Made by a program: the position numbers and the translations under genes. The notes beneath the pieces are model-generated. The model did not search any database and was not told where the DNA came from. It worked only from the letters and a program-made list of their open reading frames with translations. DNA of 64,000 nt from Nephrocerus scutellatus (taxonomy: Eukaryota; Arthropoda; Insecta; Diptera; Pipunculidae), in contig OX352765.1 of assembly GCA_947095585.1 (NCBI GenBank), positions 64,729,425 through 64,793,424 on the forward strand, given 5' to 3'. Shown piece after piece: positions 33,700-47,680 of the stretch; position 1 is the first letter of the stretch, and every line of letters begins with the position of its first letter.

Positions 33700-36600
33700 C
33701 CATGACGACAAAGGAAAGATAGACATACAGACAGTTCCGACCAGAAAGAGTCTCCACAGGCGTATTCTAGAATATGAAGAAGCGCGAAGAAGGATCTTCC
33801 TTGAAGATCCAGAACTAGATAAAACAAAAAAGAAAATTTTTAGTAAAATTAGGAGACTACGCGAAAAATTTAAAGAAAAAAGAAATAGTTTTAGGAGTCT
33901 AGAGACCACTGTCCTACAAACAGACGACGATAACCGACCTTACGCGAAGGTTAAATTACTAGACGAAATGGTGTTAAGTCTTTTGGACAGTGACGCATCT
34001 GTAAGTTGCTTAGGGAAAGATGCAATTAAATTCATCAAAGACCTAACATTAAAGACGATAAATTCTAACATAAGGACAGCGAACGGAAATAAACAAAAAA
34101 TCTTAGGCATTGTGACCATTCCAGTCACATGGAAAAACAGGACTGAGAATTTGGAATTTATCTGGGAGTGAACTTGGGAGAACTTTTAAGGTCGCTCCCA
34201 ACATTATATCCGAGATCGATATAGTGGACACGACGAAAATGGACTCAATGATGCAGGTTCTCTCGCCGGCACAAACGGAGGCTTTACAGGCGGTGAAAAA
34301 CAAGTACCCGTCCTACACGAGACTCGGCCTCGGTAAGACAAGCCTAGAGGAACATGTGATCGAGACCGCCGAAGTGGAGCCGATCAAACAGAGGCACTAC
34401 CCTGTGTCTCCGGCGATCCAAAAGCTTCTCTTCGACGAGCTTGATCGCATGATTTCTTTGGGGGTGATCGAAGAGAGCCAGAGTGCGTGGAGCTCTCCGG
34501 TTGTGCTGGTGAGAAAACCTGGCAAAAATAGACTCTGCCTGGACTCACGCAAAGTCAATGCGGTAACGAAAAAGGACGCGTACCCGTTGCCCCACATAGA
34601 AGGGTTGCTGAGCCGCCTACAAGACACTCGGTTCATTTCGGGAATCGATCTGAAAGACGCCTTCCGGCAGATCCCATTGGAGAAGAAGTCCAGAGAGAAA
34701 ACGGCCTTCACAGTCCCTGGCGGCCACTGTATCAATTTACAGTAATGCCATTTGGCCTGTGCAATGCTGCTCAGAGAATGTGTCGGCTTATGGACAAGGT
34801 GATACCGTCAAGGCAAAAGACAATGTCTTTGTATACCTTGACGATCTCCTTGTCTGCTCTCCGGATTTCGAAAGCCACATGGGTCTACTAGAGGACGTCG
34901 CGTGATGTCTTCGAGAGGCTGGTTTAACAATCAATATAGAAAAGAGCAAATTTTGTTTCAAAGAAATAAAATATCTTGGATAAATTGTGGGCGACGGGTG
35001 CCTAAGGACTGATACAGCAAAAGTCGCGGCAGTGGAGCAGTTTCCGGTTCCGAGGACTCCGAAGCAACTTAGACGGTACCTAGGAATGACCGGAGGGTAT
35101 CGCAGGTTCATACCAAATTTCTCAACTTTGACAGCACCAATGACAGAATGCCTGAAAAAAGGTAAAGAATTTAAAATGACTGACGAGGCAAATAAATCAT
35201 TTGAAGAGCTCAAAGAACTCTTGATTTCTGCGCCGATTTTGACAAACCCGGACTTTACGAAACATTTTTATATCCAGTGTGATGCGTCAACGACTGGTGT
35301 AGGCAGCGTGCTTTTCCAAATCGACGAGGAGGGTAGAGAGAGGCCAATCGCATATATATCTCAGAAGCTAAATTCCGCACAAAGGAATTATAGTGTCACC
35401 GAATTAGAGTGTTATGCGGCTGTCCTCAGTGTTCAGAAGTTTCGAGCCTATGTTGAGCTACTTCCATTTACAGTCATAACCGACCACGCCAGCTTGAAAT
35501 GGCTGATGTCCCAAAAGGACTTGTTAGGACGTCTGGCCAGATGGAGCCTTAAGCTACAGGCGTTCAACTTCACTATTGAACATAGGAAGGGTACCCAGAA
35601 CGTCGTTCCGGACGCTCTCTCTCGAGCTCACATGGAGGAGATAACTTCTGACACAGAGCGACTTCACGTGGACCTTGGCTCTCCTTACTTCTCTTCCGAT
35701 GAATATGAAAAGCTACGCAAAACTATAATAGCAAATAAAAATAAATTTCCAGACTTGTGCGTTTCTGACAACTACGTGTACAAAAGAACAGACATGCGTA
35801 CCGGGGATGCACTGCAAGAAGACAGGGCCTGGAAGCTTTGGGTGCCGTCTGAGTTGAGAAAGAGTTTTCTGATCTCGGCACATGACTCTCCGGCTGCAGG
35901 ACATGGTGGGATCCACAAAACCCTCCATAAACTTCGACAACAATACTTTTGGCCTGGAATGACTATAGATGTAAATGACTTTGTAAAAAAATGTGATACT
36001 TGTAAGTGCAATAAAAGCATGAATCGGACAAATAGACCTCCAATTGGGGTACAGACTATGACAGAACGACCATTTCAACGCTTGTACATCGACTTTCTGG
36101 GACCCTATCCCAGAACCAAAAATGGCAACACCCAAATTTTTGTTGTGCTTGACTACTTCAGCAAATTTGTCTTCCTTAAACCCATAAGGCAACCTCAGCT
36201 GCAATTCATATCTGAATTGTTTTCCAATTTTCTAATGCGCTACGGAGTTAAGCACGTGAGGACTGCGGTCTACTCACCGCAGGCCAATGCTTCCGAACGG
36301 GTTAACCGTAGCGTATTGACAAAGATCCGTTCTTACCTCGGAAATGACCAACGAGACTGGCACAAACATGTAAGCTTCGCTGCGATTTCACTGTGAAGTG
36401 TGTCCCACGAGGCAACAGGCTTAGAGCCGTATTATGTTGTTTTCGGCTTCCAGATGGCACATAACGGATCTGGTTTTGACATCATACGACGGTTAAATCA
36501 CATTAAAGAGTCAGACGTTAGGACATTAGAAACAAAGGACCAACAACAAATTATAAGAGACCCGGTATTTAAAAATTTAGGCAGGGCTCACGAAAAAGGA

Positions 36601-36831
36601 AAGAAAACATATGACTTAAGAACTCGAGAAATAAAATACGATATAGGACAAATTGTATACAGACGGAATTTTCGACAGAGTGACAAGGCAGCGGGCTATA
36701 ATTCCAAACTCGGACAGAAATCTATAAAAAGCATCATATTAAAGACTATAGGAAATTCCCTGTATGAAGTAGGAAACGTGAGTGGTAAAAAAGTAGGTAT
36801 TTTTCACGCCAAAGACCTCTTTGTCCTTTAA
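33700..36831 (+). pseudogene. pol: pol, copy 1 (protease, RT, RNase H, integrase)
   Basis: Protease (33968-34171) has LLDSDASVSCLG, where the catalytic D-S-G is D-S-D. RT starts at 34224 with SPVVLVRKPGKNRLCLDSRK and SGIDLKDAFRQI. After a frameshift near 34740, the catalytic YLDD is intact (34834-34845), followed by stops at 34903 and 34981. RNase H (35270-35600) keeps its acidic residues (QCDAST, TELECYA, TDHASL). Integrase has an HHCC finger (HDSPAAGH and CDTC, 35878-36003) and IDFLGP, but the segment with the second catalytic Asp is deleted near 36200. A TGA at 36394 precedes the integrase tail (36400-36831). Confidence 0.85.
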
Positions 36832-37362
36832 TGACTATGGCTACCTAGAAAACTGACGAACTTTATTATTTATTATTTATTAATTATTATTTATTATTTA
36901 TTACTTATTATTGATTATTTATTATTTAATTATATATTCCTTTTTACTGACTGTACAACTTCTGTGATATTTAGGTTTAAGGCTTAGGTGCAATTATTAG
37001 GATTATGTGCAATATTTTACACTAGATTTAGTTTTATCTGTGATATTTTTATCTAACCTTGACTATTCATTATTCTATTATATTATTGATTAATCCTTTT
37101 ATTGACGTATTTATATTTTATTTGTATATATAGTTTAGAGATTATTTATTTTTGTTTGTTTTCTTTTTGTATATATGTACATATAGAACAGCGTAAGAAA
37201 AGAACAGAGCATGATATCAGGGAGTAGGCCCTGGCCACACGTTAGGCAATGCGCTCGCGGAGACTCTTCTGTAGGTGTATTAAGATTAACACCGTTTGTT
37301 GGACGTTTCCTTTTTTTTACGTACTATTTTAATCTTGACCACTCATAAAATAGAGACGAGCC
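36832..37362 (+). other. Spacer after pol, copy 1
   Basis: Non-coding; 36860-36930 is a degenerate TTATTA/TTTA microsatellite. No env frame. The purine-containing stretch AAAATAGAGACGAG just before LTR 2 is the only polypurine-tract candidate. Confidence 0.6.
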
Positions 37363-40300
37363 TGTTACGTCCACGTCCATAAATATAATTAAGAAAATTC
37401 GACACAAGCTCACCCCACTTTTCCTAACAGTTGACGTGGACGTCAACGTCAAAACATAAGACCAAAAAAATAACGAGGAAAGGGACGAAAGCAGAAGACA
37501 CTTCTCTATAAAAGTGAATGTGACTTACCGGTTGATTTGGGTGGGAAGCATGCATGTTTCGGTTTTACTAAAACCCGTATGAAAATTTACCTTGCATTTC
37601 TTCTGTTCGTGAAGATTGTAGTGATGCCCTATGGAAAGTTTGTAGCAACATTATTGGTGTTACACAGTATTCCCCTTTTTCATTTGATCAAACAAATATT
37701 CCATAGCAGCATTTATGGCTTGTGGTGATTCGGGTGGAATTCGCAGATATATCTACAGAATATTCAGCAAAAGCGTCGCACATCTCTGTAAACGATTTAA
37801 GCACTGTACTATAGCATTCATATAACATGTATTACCTAGATTTGTAAGTCCTAAAGGCAAGCTTAACGCCGTTGCAAGTTCAGACTTGTTCATGTCCTAT
37901 ATGAATTTGGTCGGCACCTCTGGGACTTCCTTTCTGATCCAAGCAAAAGTATGGTAACTACAACTTAAAGCTGCATATTTCATTCGCTGTCGTTAAGTAC
38001 TTCTTCGTCCGCATTAACTTGGAAACTGGGGAAGTTTTCACGTCCCCATTTAATTTTTACTTTAAAAGACGGTACTAATCACAAATAAAAATAAAAGAAC
38101 TAAGGTAGTTTGACGTCTATTATGTCGAATAGAAAAACAGAGTAGCGATTGCCTGGCTTGACAAACGAGTAGGGGTGGATGAATTCATTTCGGGTTTCCG
38201 AACTATATAGTTCATTTTTTTGTGCAGAAAACTGGTTCGTGTATTGAATAATATTAGAAGATAGTTTTCCATTCACAATAGAATATATTAATACATAGGT
38301 GTAATAAGTGATCGTTGTAGGTGTTAGGCTAATAATATTCATGTTTTATGTCCATATCAATAGTAGTCATGTCTTATGTCCATACTAATATTATTCATGT
38401 TTTATGTTCATCGGTGAGGGTGATAAAATTTTAAAAAGGGACGGGATGAGGAGTTTGCATGTAGACTTTAGAAGGAAAGACTTAGCATTTTAGAAAGAGA
38501 CTTTCACACAGAAAAAAAGAAAAATTAGTTCTAGAATTTTCGAGGATAAGCGCGTAGTTTCGCCAGCCGACGTAAGAGTAAGAAGAGGCAGTTGGATTTT
38601 GACCATCAGCAGCGACAGTCGAGATTAGTGCTCTAGAAGTCGAAGACTAACCATTAGGCTGAGACAGATATAAAGCGTCGTATAAAGAACCACCATTTTT
38701 CTTTAGTGAACTAAAAATTGAAACCGAAAGTTAAAATTTCAAAAGTTTAATCTGCACTAACAGTGTTAAAGTGCTATACAAATCCTGAAAGTGTCGTGGA
38801 AAGAACCACCATTTTTCTTTAGTGAAGTAAAAATTAAAACCGATAATTTAAAATTTCAAGATCTTTAATTTGCACTAGCAGTGTTAATGTGCAGTGAGTT
38901 TTTAAAAGACGTAATTTACAAGTGCAAGCCATCAGAGGAGAAACCATATATTGTTTCCAAAGAAAAGTGCCATCACACAGGGTTTGAATCCCACTTTCAG
39001 CAAAGATCCAATTTTTTTTTACCAACAAATTTTAAAAAAAAAAGGTAAAACTTAGCGAATTTCATATATATGATCAAGAAGAAATACAGAGGAATAATTC
39101 TGCAAGCATTTGAGAACAGTGAAGAAGCAGTGGTTGTAAAACCTCAATTTTTTTTTTGAATTTTATTTCATTCTTTTTTTGTTTTAAATTTTCAAACAAT
39201 CAGTTTAATTTTTAAATTTTTTCTTATCTCTTTTATTTGCTTTAATTTTATTTTTTTTTTAATTTTATTACATTAAAACTCAAAACGTATGTTCATTTTG
39301 TGACTGCATTTAGTGGCCGTATGCGTGGCGCTGAGCCTTTGGTCTGTGCCCTTTTTTTTAACTTTATTTTCCCATTAAGCAATTCCCCTTTTAGCAGCAA
39401 CTTCTGCCGGCAGGACCCGCATTTAAAAGTGGAAGGCAAGGTAAATGAAACTAAGTAAATACAAATATATTGAATTAAATTAACGGCTATTAAGGGCAGT
39501 AGAGAATATAATACAGATTCAGTTGTTCATTATTCCGTTTTTTTTTTCTTTTTATTTTAATTCTCCTAAAAATTGATATAATTGATCATAGTTAACCATA
39601 GTAATCATTGAGATACAATTAATGTTAAAGTATATGCAAAATTTTTGAATTGTTTTCCTTGGAATTTTTTTTGGCGAGTAAATACTCATTAATAAAATTA
39701 TAACGTATGAGATTTTTATTGTCTTTGCCCGGCGGGTTAAAGATACCTTAGTTTGAGGCCTTTTAATTTTGCTAATCCAAATAGGTTGTATCAAATATGC
39801 AGGGCTAAATTGAATTAGCAAGGTATGTGGCTGGGATCAGTGATCCCCGTGTAAGTATCCGACGTTCCGCCAAAAATGACTGTAACTGACTGACTGACTG
39901 GTGACACAGACAGATGGACAGACCTCAGTCGGTCTAGTCCTTGACGATTTTGTGAAGCTTCGGTACAGGTGTAACGAGGTCATTCCTTCCTTAGTTTTAG
40001 TTTAGATTTAAGAATTCCCTTTTTTTATGAAGTACAAATACTTTATACAAAAAAAAAAAAAAAACACACCTTTTTTTAAATTAGTTTTAATGTAGGAATA
40101 GTTTAGCATAAGTTTCAAAGAAGGAATGACCTGCTTGCACTTGAATCGAGGACTCTTCCTTGTATCCATTCCTCCTCCACAAAGTTTCCCTATTAGTTCC
40201 CACCCTTTCCTTTTATAGACACGATAAATAAAATTTTTGTTCATGCCGAGGTGTCACTGGTAAGTGACAAGGACCACTCGTCCGGCGAGCTTAGCCGAGC

Positions 40301-40366
40301 AACCGCGAGCGTGTCGCGACGTCCTTGCCAGTGGCAGAACCCCTAGTGGGACCTCGCTCCATAACA
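37363..40366 (+). repeat. LTR 2 (middle, 3.00 kb, recombinant)
   Basis: At about twelve diagnostic positions up to 38253 (for example GACGAAAGCAG, AAAAGTGAATG, GGAAACTGGGG, loss of the 40-bp and 9-bp segments, AATATTAGAAG) it matches LTR 3. From 38326 onward (GTTAGGC, AGACTTTAG, TCTAGAATTTTC, GCGCGTAG and all later indels) it matches LTR 1. The switch falls within 72 bases. Confidence 0.9.
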
Positions 40367-40368
40367 AA

Positions 40369-40380
40369 TGGCGCCCAACG
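40369..40380 (+). other. Primer-binding site, copy 2
   Basis: TGGCGCCCAACG, identical to copy 1 and two bases after LTR 2. Confidence 0.7.
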
Positions 40381-40816
40381 GTTTTGGCTTTAGCCATCGT
40401 TTCTTAAAGTACAGGAATTTCCGAAAGGAAAGCATTCGGTAGGCCAGTGGATTAGGAGCCTGACTCCGGTTCGCTTGACTGCCAAATGGACAAAGACGCG
40501 ACAGGGGTGCAGTGGACAGCTGTTACCACAAGTGCAATTAGCACAGGTAAACGTGGGTTCACTGCTCCTTTTGTCAAAAAAAAAAATGTAGAGGTTCTTC
40601 TTATTCTTGGCGTTGGATGCGATCACGGGGTAAATGCCCTAGCTACATACCAGCCTACTAAAATTTCTAATTCAATATTTTTTTAAAAACCGTTTATTGA
40701 AGTAATTTATAAAAATACTCAAAACCAATAAGTTTTTAAATTTGTTTTGAAGAGAAAAAGAAGGAAATAAACAATAAGTCAAAGGTCAAAAATAAATTGA
40801 TTTTTTTGTTGTTAAA

Positions 40817-42303
40817 ATGCCTAGCAATTGGAAAACTGGGGCCATTCCTTACTGCTTACTAATATAGGGCAGGGCTTACGAACGAGGCAAAGGACTCGTG
40901 AGCTCATGGAGCAAAGAGACATTTAGGATCAAAACTATAGCCGTTTAAGTAGGCAGGGAACCGAGCATCAGAACGAGTACGTACTAGGCCAAACTGAGGA
41001 GCCTTTAGACTCGATAGTTGGCGCAAGGCCCAACGATGCCACCTTACACAAAAATAGGCAAGCAGACATAGGGCAAAGCAATGGAGAGGGTATTTTCAAT
41101 AACCTTATCGACCAAAACAATTTCGATATAGAACAAAACGATAAAGAGACTACAGCAAGTGTCCCTAGTAAGACACAAAGAGCTGTAGCACCAGATATGA
41201 GTAGAGACCTAGTGAACCTTATTCAAGACGCAGTTTCAGGAGTGGTCCAAAGGGACCAAATGAAATTGAGTTCCATCTTCTCAAAGAAACTAGAAGAGAC
41301 AAATACCAGCTTAAACGAGAAGCTAGAGATGTTGTCTCATAAGGTAGAAACACTAAAATTACATCAGAATTATGGTGATAATAGGCGCGCTCCTCAAGGG
41401 TCTACCCCAGAATGCAACCTCCATTAAGAAACAGCCAGACCCAGAATGACAGGCAACCGACCAACGAAAACTCTACCGGCAGAGAGTTTCATTTTCCGCA
41501 TCGAAACGATGCAGCGGAGATTCAACGTCTGCGAAGAACAACTATTCAATCAATTCCACTATTTTTTGTCCGGAGTAGCCGAGAGATGGTATTGGCAGTT
41601 CCTGGAGGAACACGCCGACGACCATTTCCTTAGCTATTATGACCTAAAACGGGAATTATTGCGGCAATTTAGGGCATCGGGCTCAGACCATGAAATTATG
41701 AGGGAAATCATGGACAGAAAACAGATGCCTGGCGAAACGTGTGACGATTTCTTCGGAAATGTGAAGTCCCTCGTATTCCAAATGCGAAACAAGTTACCTG
41801 AGAGAGAGCTTGTAACCATCCTCAGGCAAAATCTCCGCGACAGAATTGCGACCCTGATTTTCGGCTGCTCTCTGTTTTCTCTTTCCGATTTACAATCGGC
41901 TAGTCGAAGAGCGGAGAAACATTTCGACGCAAGGGAAAATCACAATAAAAAGAAATATGTTAACGAGATACAGACTGAAATCAGGGACGACGAACGTACT
42001 GACCGAGACAGCATAGAGACATTTGGGGATATATGTGCACTAAAATCTAACCACCACAAAAACACAGTAAACACAGTTAATAATAAGAATACGAACAGTA
42101 GAAACATTATATGTGGTGATGGCTAAAATCCTTGTTCGTCCGGTTTTCACTCTTTAATATGTTTTCAATGTGGCCTGTCCAATAAATCAGTGTTTGTATG
42201 TCCTTCATGTAAAGACAAAGCGGAAAACACACAGATGGGCGATGCATCCGGGAACATCCGTCCATCAGAGAAGCTCCCGGATAACAAGAGCCTAAGACAA
42301 TAA
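40817..42303 (+). pseudogene. gag: gag, copy 2
   Basis: Same domains as copy 1 but better preserved. From about 40866 the N-terminal region is open except for a stop near 40926, then runs through the start of the capsid part (41197-41427). Stops shared with copy 1 lie at 41425 and 42124, so these arose before the duplication. The capsid (41446-42123) has the RWYWQF block and the zinc knuckle is at 42163-42213. An ATG at 40817 is the likely start, with a frameshift before 40866. Confidence 0.78.
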
Positions 42304-42305
42304 AA

Positions 42306-45300
42306 ATTTTAAAAAGATTAAACCATGACGACAAAGGAAAGATAGACATACAGACAGTTCCGACCAGAAAGAGTCTCCACAGGCGTATTCTAGAATATGA
42401 AGAAGCGCGAAGAAGGATCTTCCTTGAAGATCCAGAACTAGATAAAACAAAAAAGAAAATTTTTAGTAAAATTAGGAGACTACGCGAAAAATTTAAAGAA
42501 AAAAGAAATAGTTTTAGGAGTCTAGAGACCACTGTCCTACAAACAGACGACGATAACCGACCTTACGCGAAGGTTAAATTACTAGACGAAATGGTGTTAG
42601 GTCTTTTGGACAGTGACGCATCTGTAAGTTGCTTAGGGAAAGATGCAATTAAATTCATCAAAGACCTAACATTAAAGACGATAAATTCTAACATAAGGAC
42701 AGCGAACGGAAATAAACAAAAAATCTTAGGCATTGTGACCATTCCAGTCACATGGAAAAACAGGACTGAGAATTTGGAATTTATCTGGGAGTGAACTTGG
42801 GAGAACTTTTAAGGTCGCTCCCAACATTATATCCGAGATCGATATAGTGGACACGACGAAAATGGACTCAATGATGCAGGTTCTCTCGCCGGCACAAACG
42901 GAGGCTTTACAGGCGGTGAAAAACAAGTACCCGTCCTACACGAGACTCGGCCTCGGTAAGACAAGCCTAGAGGAACATGTGATCGAGACCGCCGAAGTGG
43001 AGCCGATCAAACAGAGGCACTACCCTGTGTCTCCGGCGATCCAAAAGCTTCTCTTCGACGAGCTTGATCGCATGATTTCTTTGGGGGTGATCGAAGAGAG
43101 CCAGAGTGCGTGGAGCTCTCCGGTTGTGCTGGTGAGAAAACCTGGCAAAAATAGACTCTGCCTGGACTCACGCAAAGTCAATGCGGTAACGAAAAAGGAC
43201 GCGTACCCGTTGCCCCACATAGAAGGGTTGCTGAGCCGCCTACAAGACACTCGGTTCATTTCGGGAATCGATCTGAAAGACGCCTTCCGGCAGATCCCAT
43301 TGGAGAAGAAGTCCAGAGAGAAAACGGCCTTCACAGTCCCTGGCGGCCACTGTATCAATTTACAGTAATGCCATTTGGCCTGTGCAATGCTGCTCAGAGA
43401 ATGTGTCGGCTTATGGACAAGGTGATACCGTCAAGGCAAAAGACAATGTCTTTGTATACCTTGACGATCTCCTTGTCTGCTCTCCGGATTTCGAAAGCCA
43501 CATGGGTCTACTAGAGGACGTCGCGTGATGTCTTCGAGAGGCTGGTTTAACAATCAATATAGAAAAGAGCAAATTTTGTTTCAAAGAAATAAAATATCTT
43601 GGATAAATTGTGGGCGACGGGTGCCTAAGGACTGATACAGCAAAAGTCGCGGCAGTGGAGCAGTTTCCGGTTCCGAGGACTCCGAAGCAACTTAGACGGT
43701 ACCTAGGAATGACCGGAGGGTATCGCAGGTTCATACCAAATTTCTCAACTTTGACAGCACCAATGACAGAATGCCTGAAAAAAGGTAAAGAATTTAAAAT
43801 GACTGACGAGGCAAATAAATCATTTGAAGAGCTCAAAGAACTCTTGATTTCTGCGCCGATTTTGACAAACCCGGACTTTACGAAACATTTTTATATCCAG
43901 TGTGATGCGTCAACGACTGGTGTAGGCAGCGTGCTTTTCCAAATCGACGAGGAGGGTAGAGAGAGGCCAATCGCATATATATCTCAGAAGCTAAATTCCG
44001 CACAAAGGAATTATAGTGTCACCGAATTAGAGTGTTATGCGGCTGTCCTCAGTGTTCAGAAGTTTCGAGCCTATGTTGAGCTACTTCCATTTACAGTCAT
44101 AACCGACCACGCCAGCTTGAAATGGCTGATGTCCCAAAAGGACTTGTTAGGACGTCTGGCCAGATGGAGCCTTAAGCTACAGGCGTTCAACTTCACTATT
44201 GAACATAGGAAGGGTACCCAGAACGTCGTTCCGGACGCTCTCTCTCGAGCTCACATGGAGGAGATAACTTCTGACACAGAGCGACTTCACGTGGACCTTG
44301 GCTCTCCTTACTTCTCTTCCGATGAATATGAAAAGCTACGCAAAACTATAATAGCAAATAAAAATAAATTTCCAGACTTGTGCGTTTCTGACAACTACGT
44401 GTACAAAAGAACAGACATGCGTACCGGGGATGCACTGCAAGAAGACAGGGCCTGGAAGCTTTGGGTGCCGTCTGAGTTGAGAAAGAGTTTTCTGATCTCG
44501 GCACATGACTCTCCGGCTGCAGGACATGGTGGGATCCACAAAACCCTCCATAAACTTCGACAACAATACTTTTGGCCTGGAATGACTATAGATGTAAATG
44601 ACTTTGTAAAAAAATGTGATACTTGTAAGTGCAATAAAAGCATGAATCGGACAAATAGACCTCCAATTGGGGTACAGACTATGACAGAACGACCATTTCA
44701 ACGCTTGTACATCGACTTTCTGGGACCCTATCCCAGAACCAAAAATGGCAACACCCAAATTTTTGTTGTGCTTGACTACTTCAGCAAATTTGTCTTCCTT
44801 AAACCCATAAGGCAACCTCAGCTGCAATTCATATCTGAATTGTTTTCCAATTTTCTAATGCGCTACGGAGTTAAGCACGTGAGGACTGCGGTCTACTCAC
44901 CGCAGGCCAATGCTTCCGAACGGGTTAACCGTAGCGTATTGACAAAGATCCGTTCTTACCTCGGAAATGACCAACGAGACTGGCACAAACATGTAAGCTT
45001 CGCTGCGATTTCACTGTGAAGTGTGTCCCACGAGGCAACAGGCTTAGAGCCGTATTATGTTGTTTTCGGCTTCCAGATGGCACATAACGGATCTGGTTTT
45101 GACATCATACGACGGTTAAATCACATTAAAGAGTCAGACGTTAGGACATTAGAAACAAAGGACCAACAACAAATTATAAGAGACCCGGTATTTAAAAATT
45201 TAGGCAGGGCTCACGAAAAAGGAAAGAAAACATATGACTTAAGAACTCGAGAAATAAAATACGATATAGGACAAATTGTATACAGACGGAATTTTCGACA

Positions 45301-45454
45301 GAGTGACAAGGCAGCGGGCTATAATTCCAAACTCGGACAGAAATCTATAAAAAGCATCATATTAAAGACTATAGGAAATTCCCTGTATGAAGTAGGAAAC
45401 GTGAGTGGTAAAAAAGTAGGTATTTTTCACGCCAAAGACCTCTTTGTCCTTTAA
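42306..45454 (+). pseudogene. pol: pol, copy 2
   Basis: Almost base-identical to copy 1. Protease is at 42591-42794 (again D-S-D; the residue before LLDSD is Gly here, Ser in copy 1). RT starts at 42847 with YLDD at 43457-43468; RT end, RNase H and integrase lie at 43610-45019; the integrase tail is 45023-45454. Every major lesion of copy 1 is present: the two frame changes, the stops after YLDD, the integrase core deletion and the TGA before the tail. Shared lesions mean descent from one already defective copy. Confidence 0.85.
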
Positions 45455-45991
45455 TGACTATGGCTACCTAGAAAACTGACGAACTTTATTATTTATTATT
45501 TATTAATTATTATTTATTATTTATTACTTATTATTGATTATTTATTATTTAATTATATATTCCTTTTTACTGACTGTACAACTTCTGTGATATTTAGGTT
45601 TAAGGCTTAGGTGCAATTATTAGGATTATGTGCAATATTTTACACTAGATTTAGTTTTATCTGTGATATTTTTATCTAACCTTGACTATTCATTATTCTA
45701 TTATATTATTGATTAATCCTTTTATTGACGTATTTATATTTTATTTGTATATATAGTTTAGAGATTATTTATTTTTGTTTGTTTTCTTTTTGTATATATG
45801 TACATATAGAACAGCGTAAGAAAAGAACAGAGCATGATATCAGGGAGTAGGCCCTGGCCACACGTTAGGCAATGCGCTCGCGGAGACTCTTCTGTAGGTA
45901 TGTGTGTATTAAGATTAACACCGTTTGTTGGACGTTTCCTTTTTTTTACGTACTATTTTAATCTTGACCACTCATAAAATAGAGACGAGCC
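45455..45991 (+). other. Spacer after pol, copy 2
   Basis: As copy 1, with a 6-bp TATGTG insertion near 45900. No env reading frame. Confidence 0.6.
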
Positions 45992-47680
45992 TGTTACGTC
46001 CACGTCCATAAATATAATTAAGAAAATTCGACACAAGCTCACCCCACTTTTCCTAACAGTTGACGTGGACGTCAACGTCAAAACATAAGACCAAAAAAAT
46101 AACGAGGAAAGGGACGAAAGCAGAAGACACTTCTCTATAAAAGTGAATGTGACTTACCGGTTGATTTGGGTGGGAAGCATGCATGTTTCGGTTTTACTAA
46201 AACCCGTATGAAAATTTACCTTGCATTTCTTCTGTTCGTGAAGATTGTAGTGATGCCCTATGGAAAGTTTGTAGCAACATTATTGGTGTTACACAGTATT
46301 CCCCTTTTTCATTTGATCAAACAAATATTCCATAGCAGCATTTATGGCTTGTGGTGATTCGGGTGGAATTCGCAGATATATCTACAGAATATTCAGCAAA
46401 AGCGTCGCACATCTCTGTAAACGATTTAAGCACTGTACTATAGCATTCATATAACATGTATTACCTAGATTTGTAAGTCCTAAAGGCAAGCTTAACGCCG
46501 TTGCAAGTTCAGACTTGTTCATGTCCTATATGAATTTGGTCGGCACCTCTGGGACTTCCTTTCTGATCCAAGCAAAAGTATGGTAACTACAACTTAAAGC
46601 TGCATATTTCATTCGCTGTCGTTAAGTACTTCTTCGTCCGCATTAACTTGGAAACTGGGGAAGTTTTCACGTCCCCATTTAATTTTTACTTTAAAAGACG
46701 GTACTAATCACAAATAAAAATAAAAGAACTAAGGTAGTTTGACGTCTATTATGTCGAATAGAAAAACAGAGTAGCGATTGCCTGGCTTGACAAACGAGTA
46801 GGGGTGGATGAATTCATTTCGGGTTTCCGAACTATATAGTTCATTTTTTTGTGCAGAAAACTGGTTCGTGTATTGAATAATATTAGAAGATAGTTTTCCA
46901 TTCACAATAGAATATATTAATACATAGGTGTAATAAGTGATCGTTGTAGGTGTTGAGCTAATAATATTCATGTTTTATGTCCATATCAATAGTAGTCATG
47001 TCTTATGTCCATACTAATATTATTCATGTTTTATGTTCATCGGTGAGGGTGATAAAATTTTAAAAAGGGACGGGATGAGGAGTTTGCATGTAGATATTAG
47101 AAGGAAAGACTTAGCATTTTAGAAAGAGACTTTCACACAGAAAAAAAGAAAAATTAGTTCTATAATTTTCGAGGATAAGCGGGTAGTTTCGCCAGCCGAC
47201 GTAAGAGCAAGAAGAGGCAGTTGGATTTTGACCATCAGCAGCGATAGTCGAGATTAGTGCCACCATTTTTCTTTAGTGAACTAAAAATTGACACCGAAAA
47301 TTAAAATTTCAAAATTTTAATCTGCACTTACAGTGTTAAAGTGCTATACAAATCCTGAAAGTGTCGTGGAAAGAACCACCATTTTTCTTTAGTGAAGTAA
47401 AAATTAAAACCGATAATTTAAAATTTCAAGATCTTTAATTTGCACTAGCGTATTAATGTGCTATACAAATTCTGAAAGCGTCGTGGAAAGAACCACCATT
47501 TTTTCTTAGTGAAGTAAAAATTAAAACCGATAATTTAAAATTTCAAAATCTTCAATTTGCACTAGCAGTGTTAATGTGCTATATGAGTTTTTAAAATACG
47601 TAATTTACAAGTGCAAGCCATTAGAGGAGAAACCATATATTGTTTCCAAAGGAAAGTGCCATCACACAGGGTTTGAATCC

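Noticed and set aside
35713..36204. Long minus-strand frames opposite pol (163 and 141 codons, in both array copies)
   Set aside because: Shadows of the pol frame; no motif, and they exist in both copies only because of duplication.
37537..37728. 63-codon open frame repeated at 46166-46357, with a variant at 28879-29085
   Set aside because: Identical only because the LTRs are copies; LTR 1 disrupts it. No initiation context or motif supports translation.
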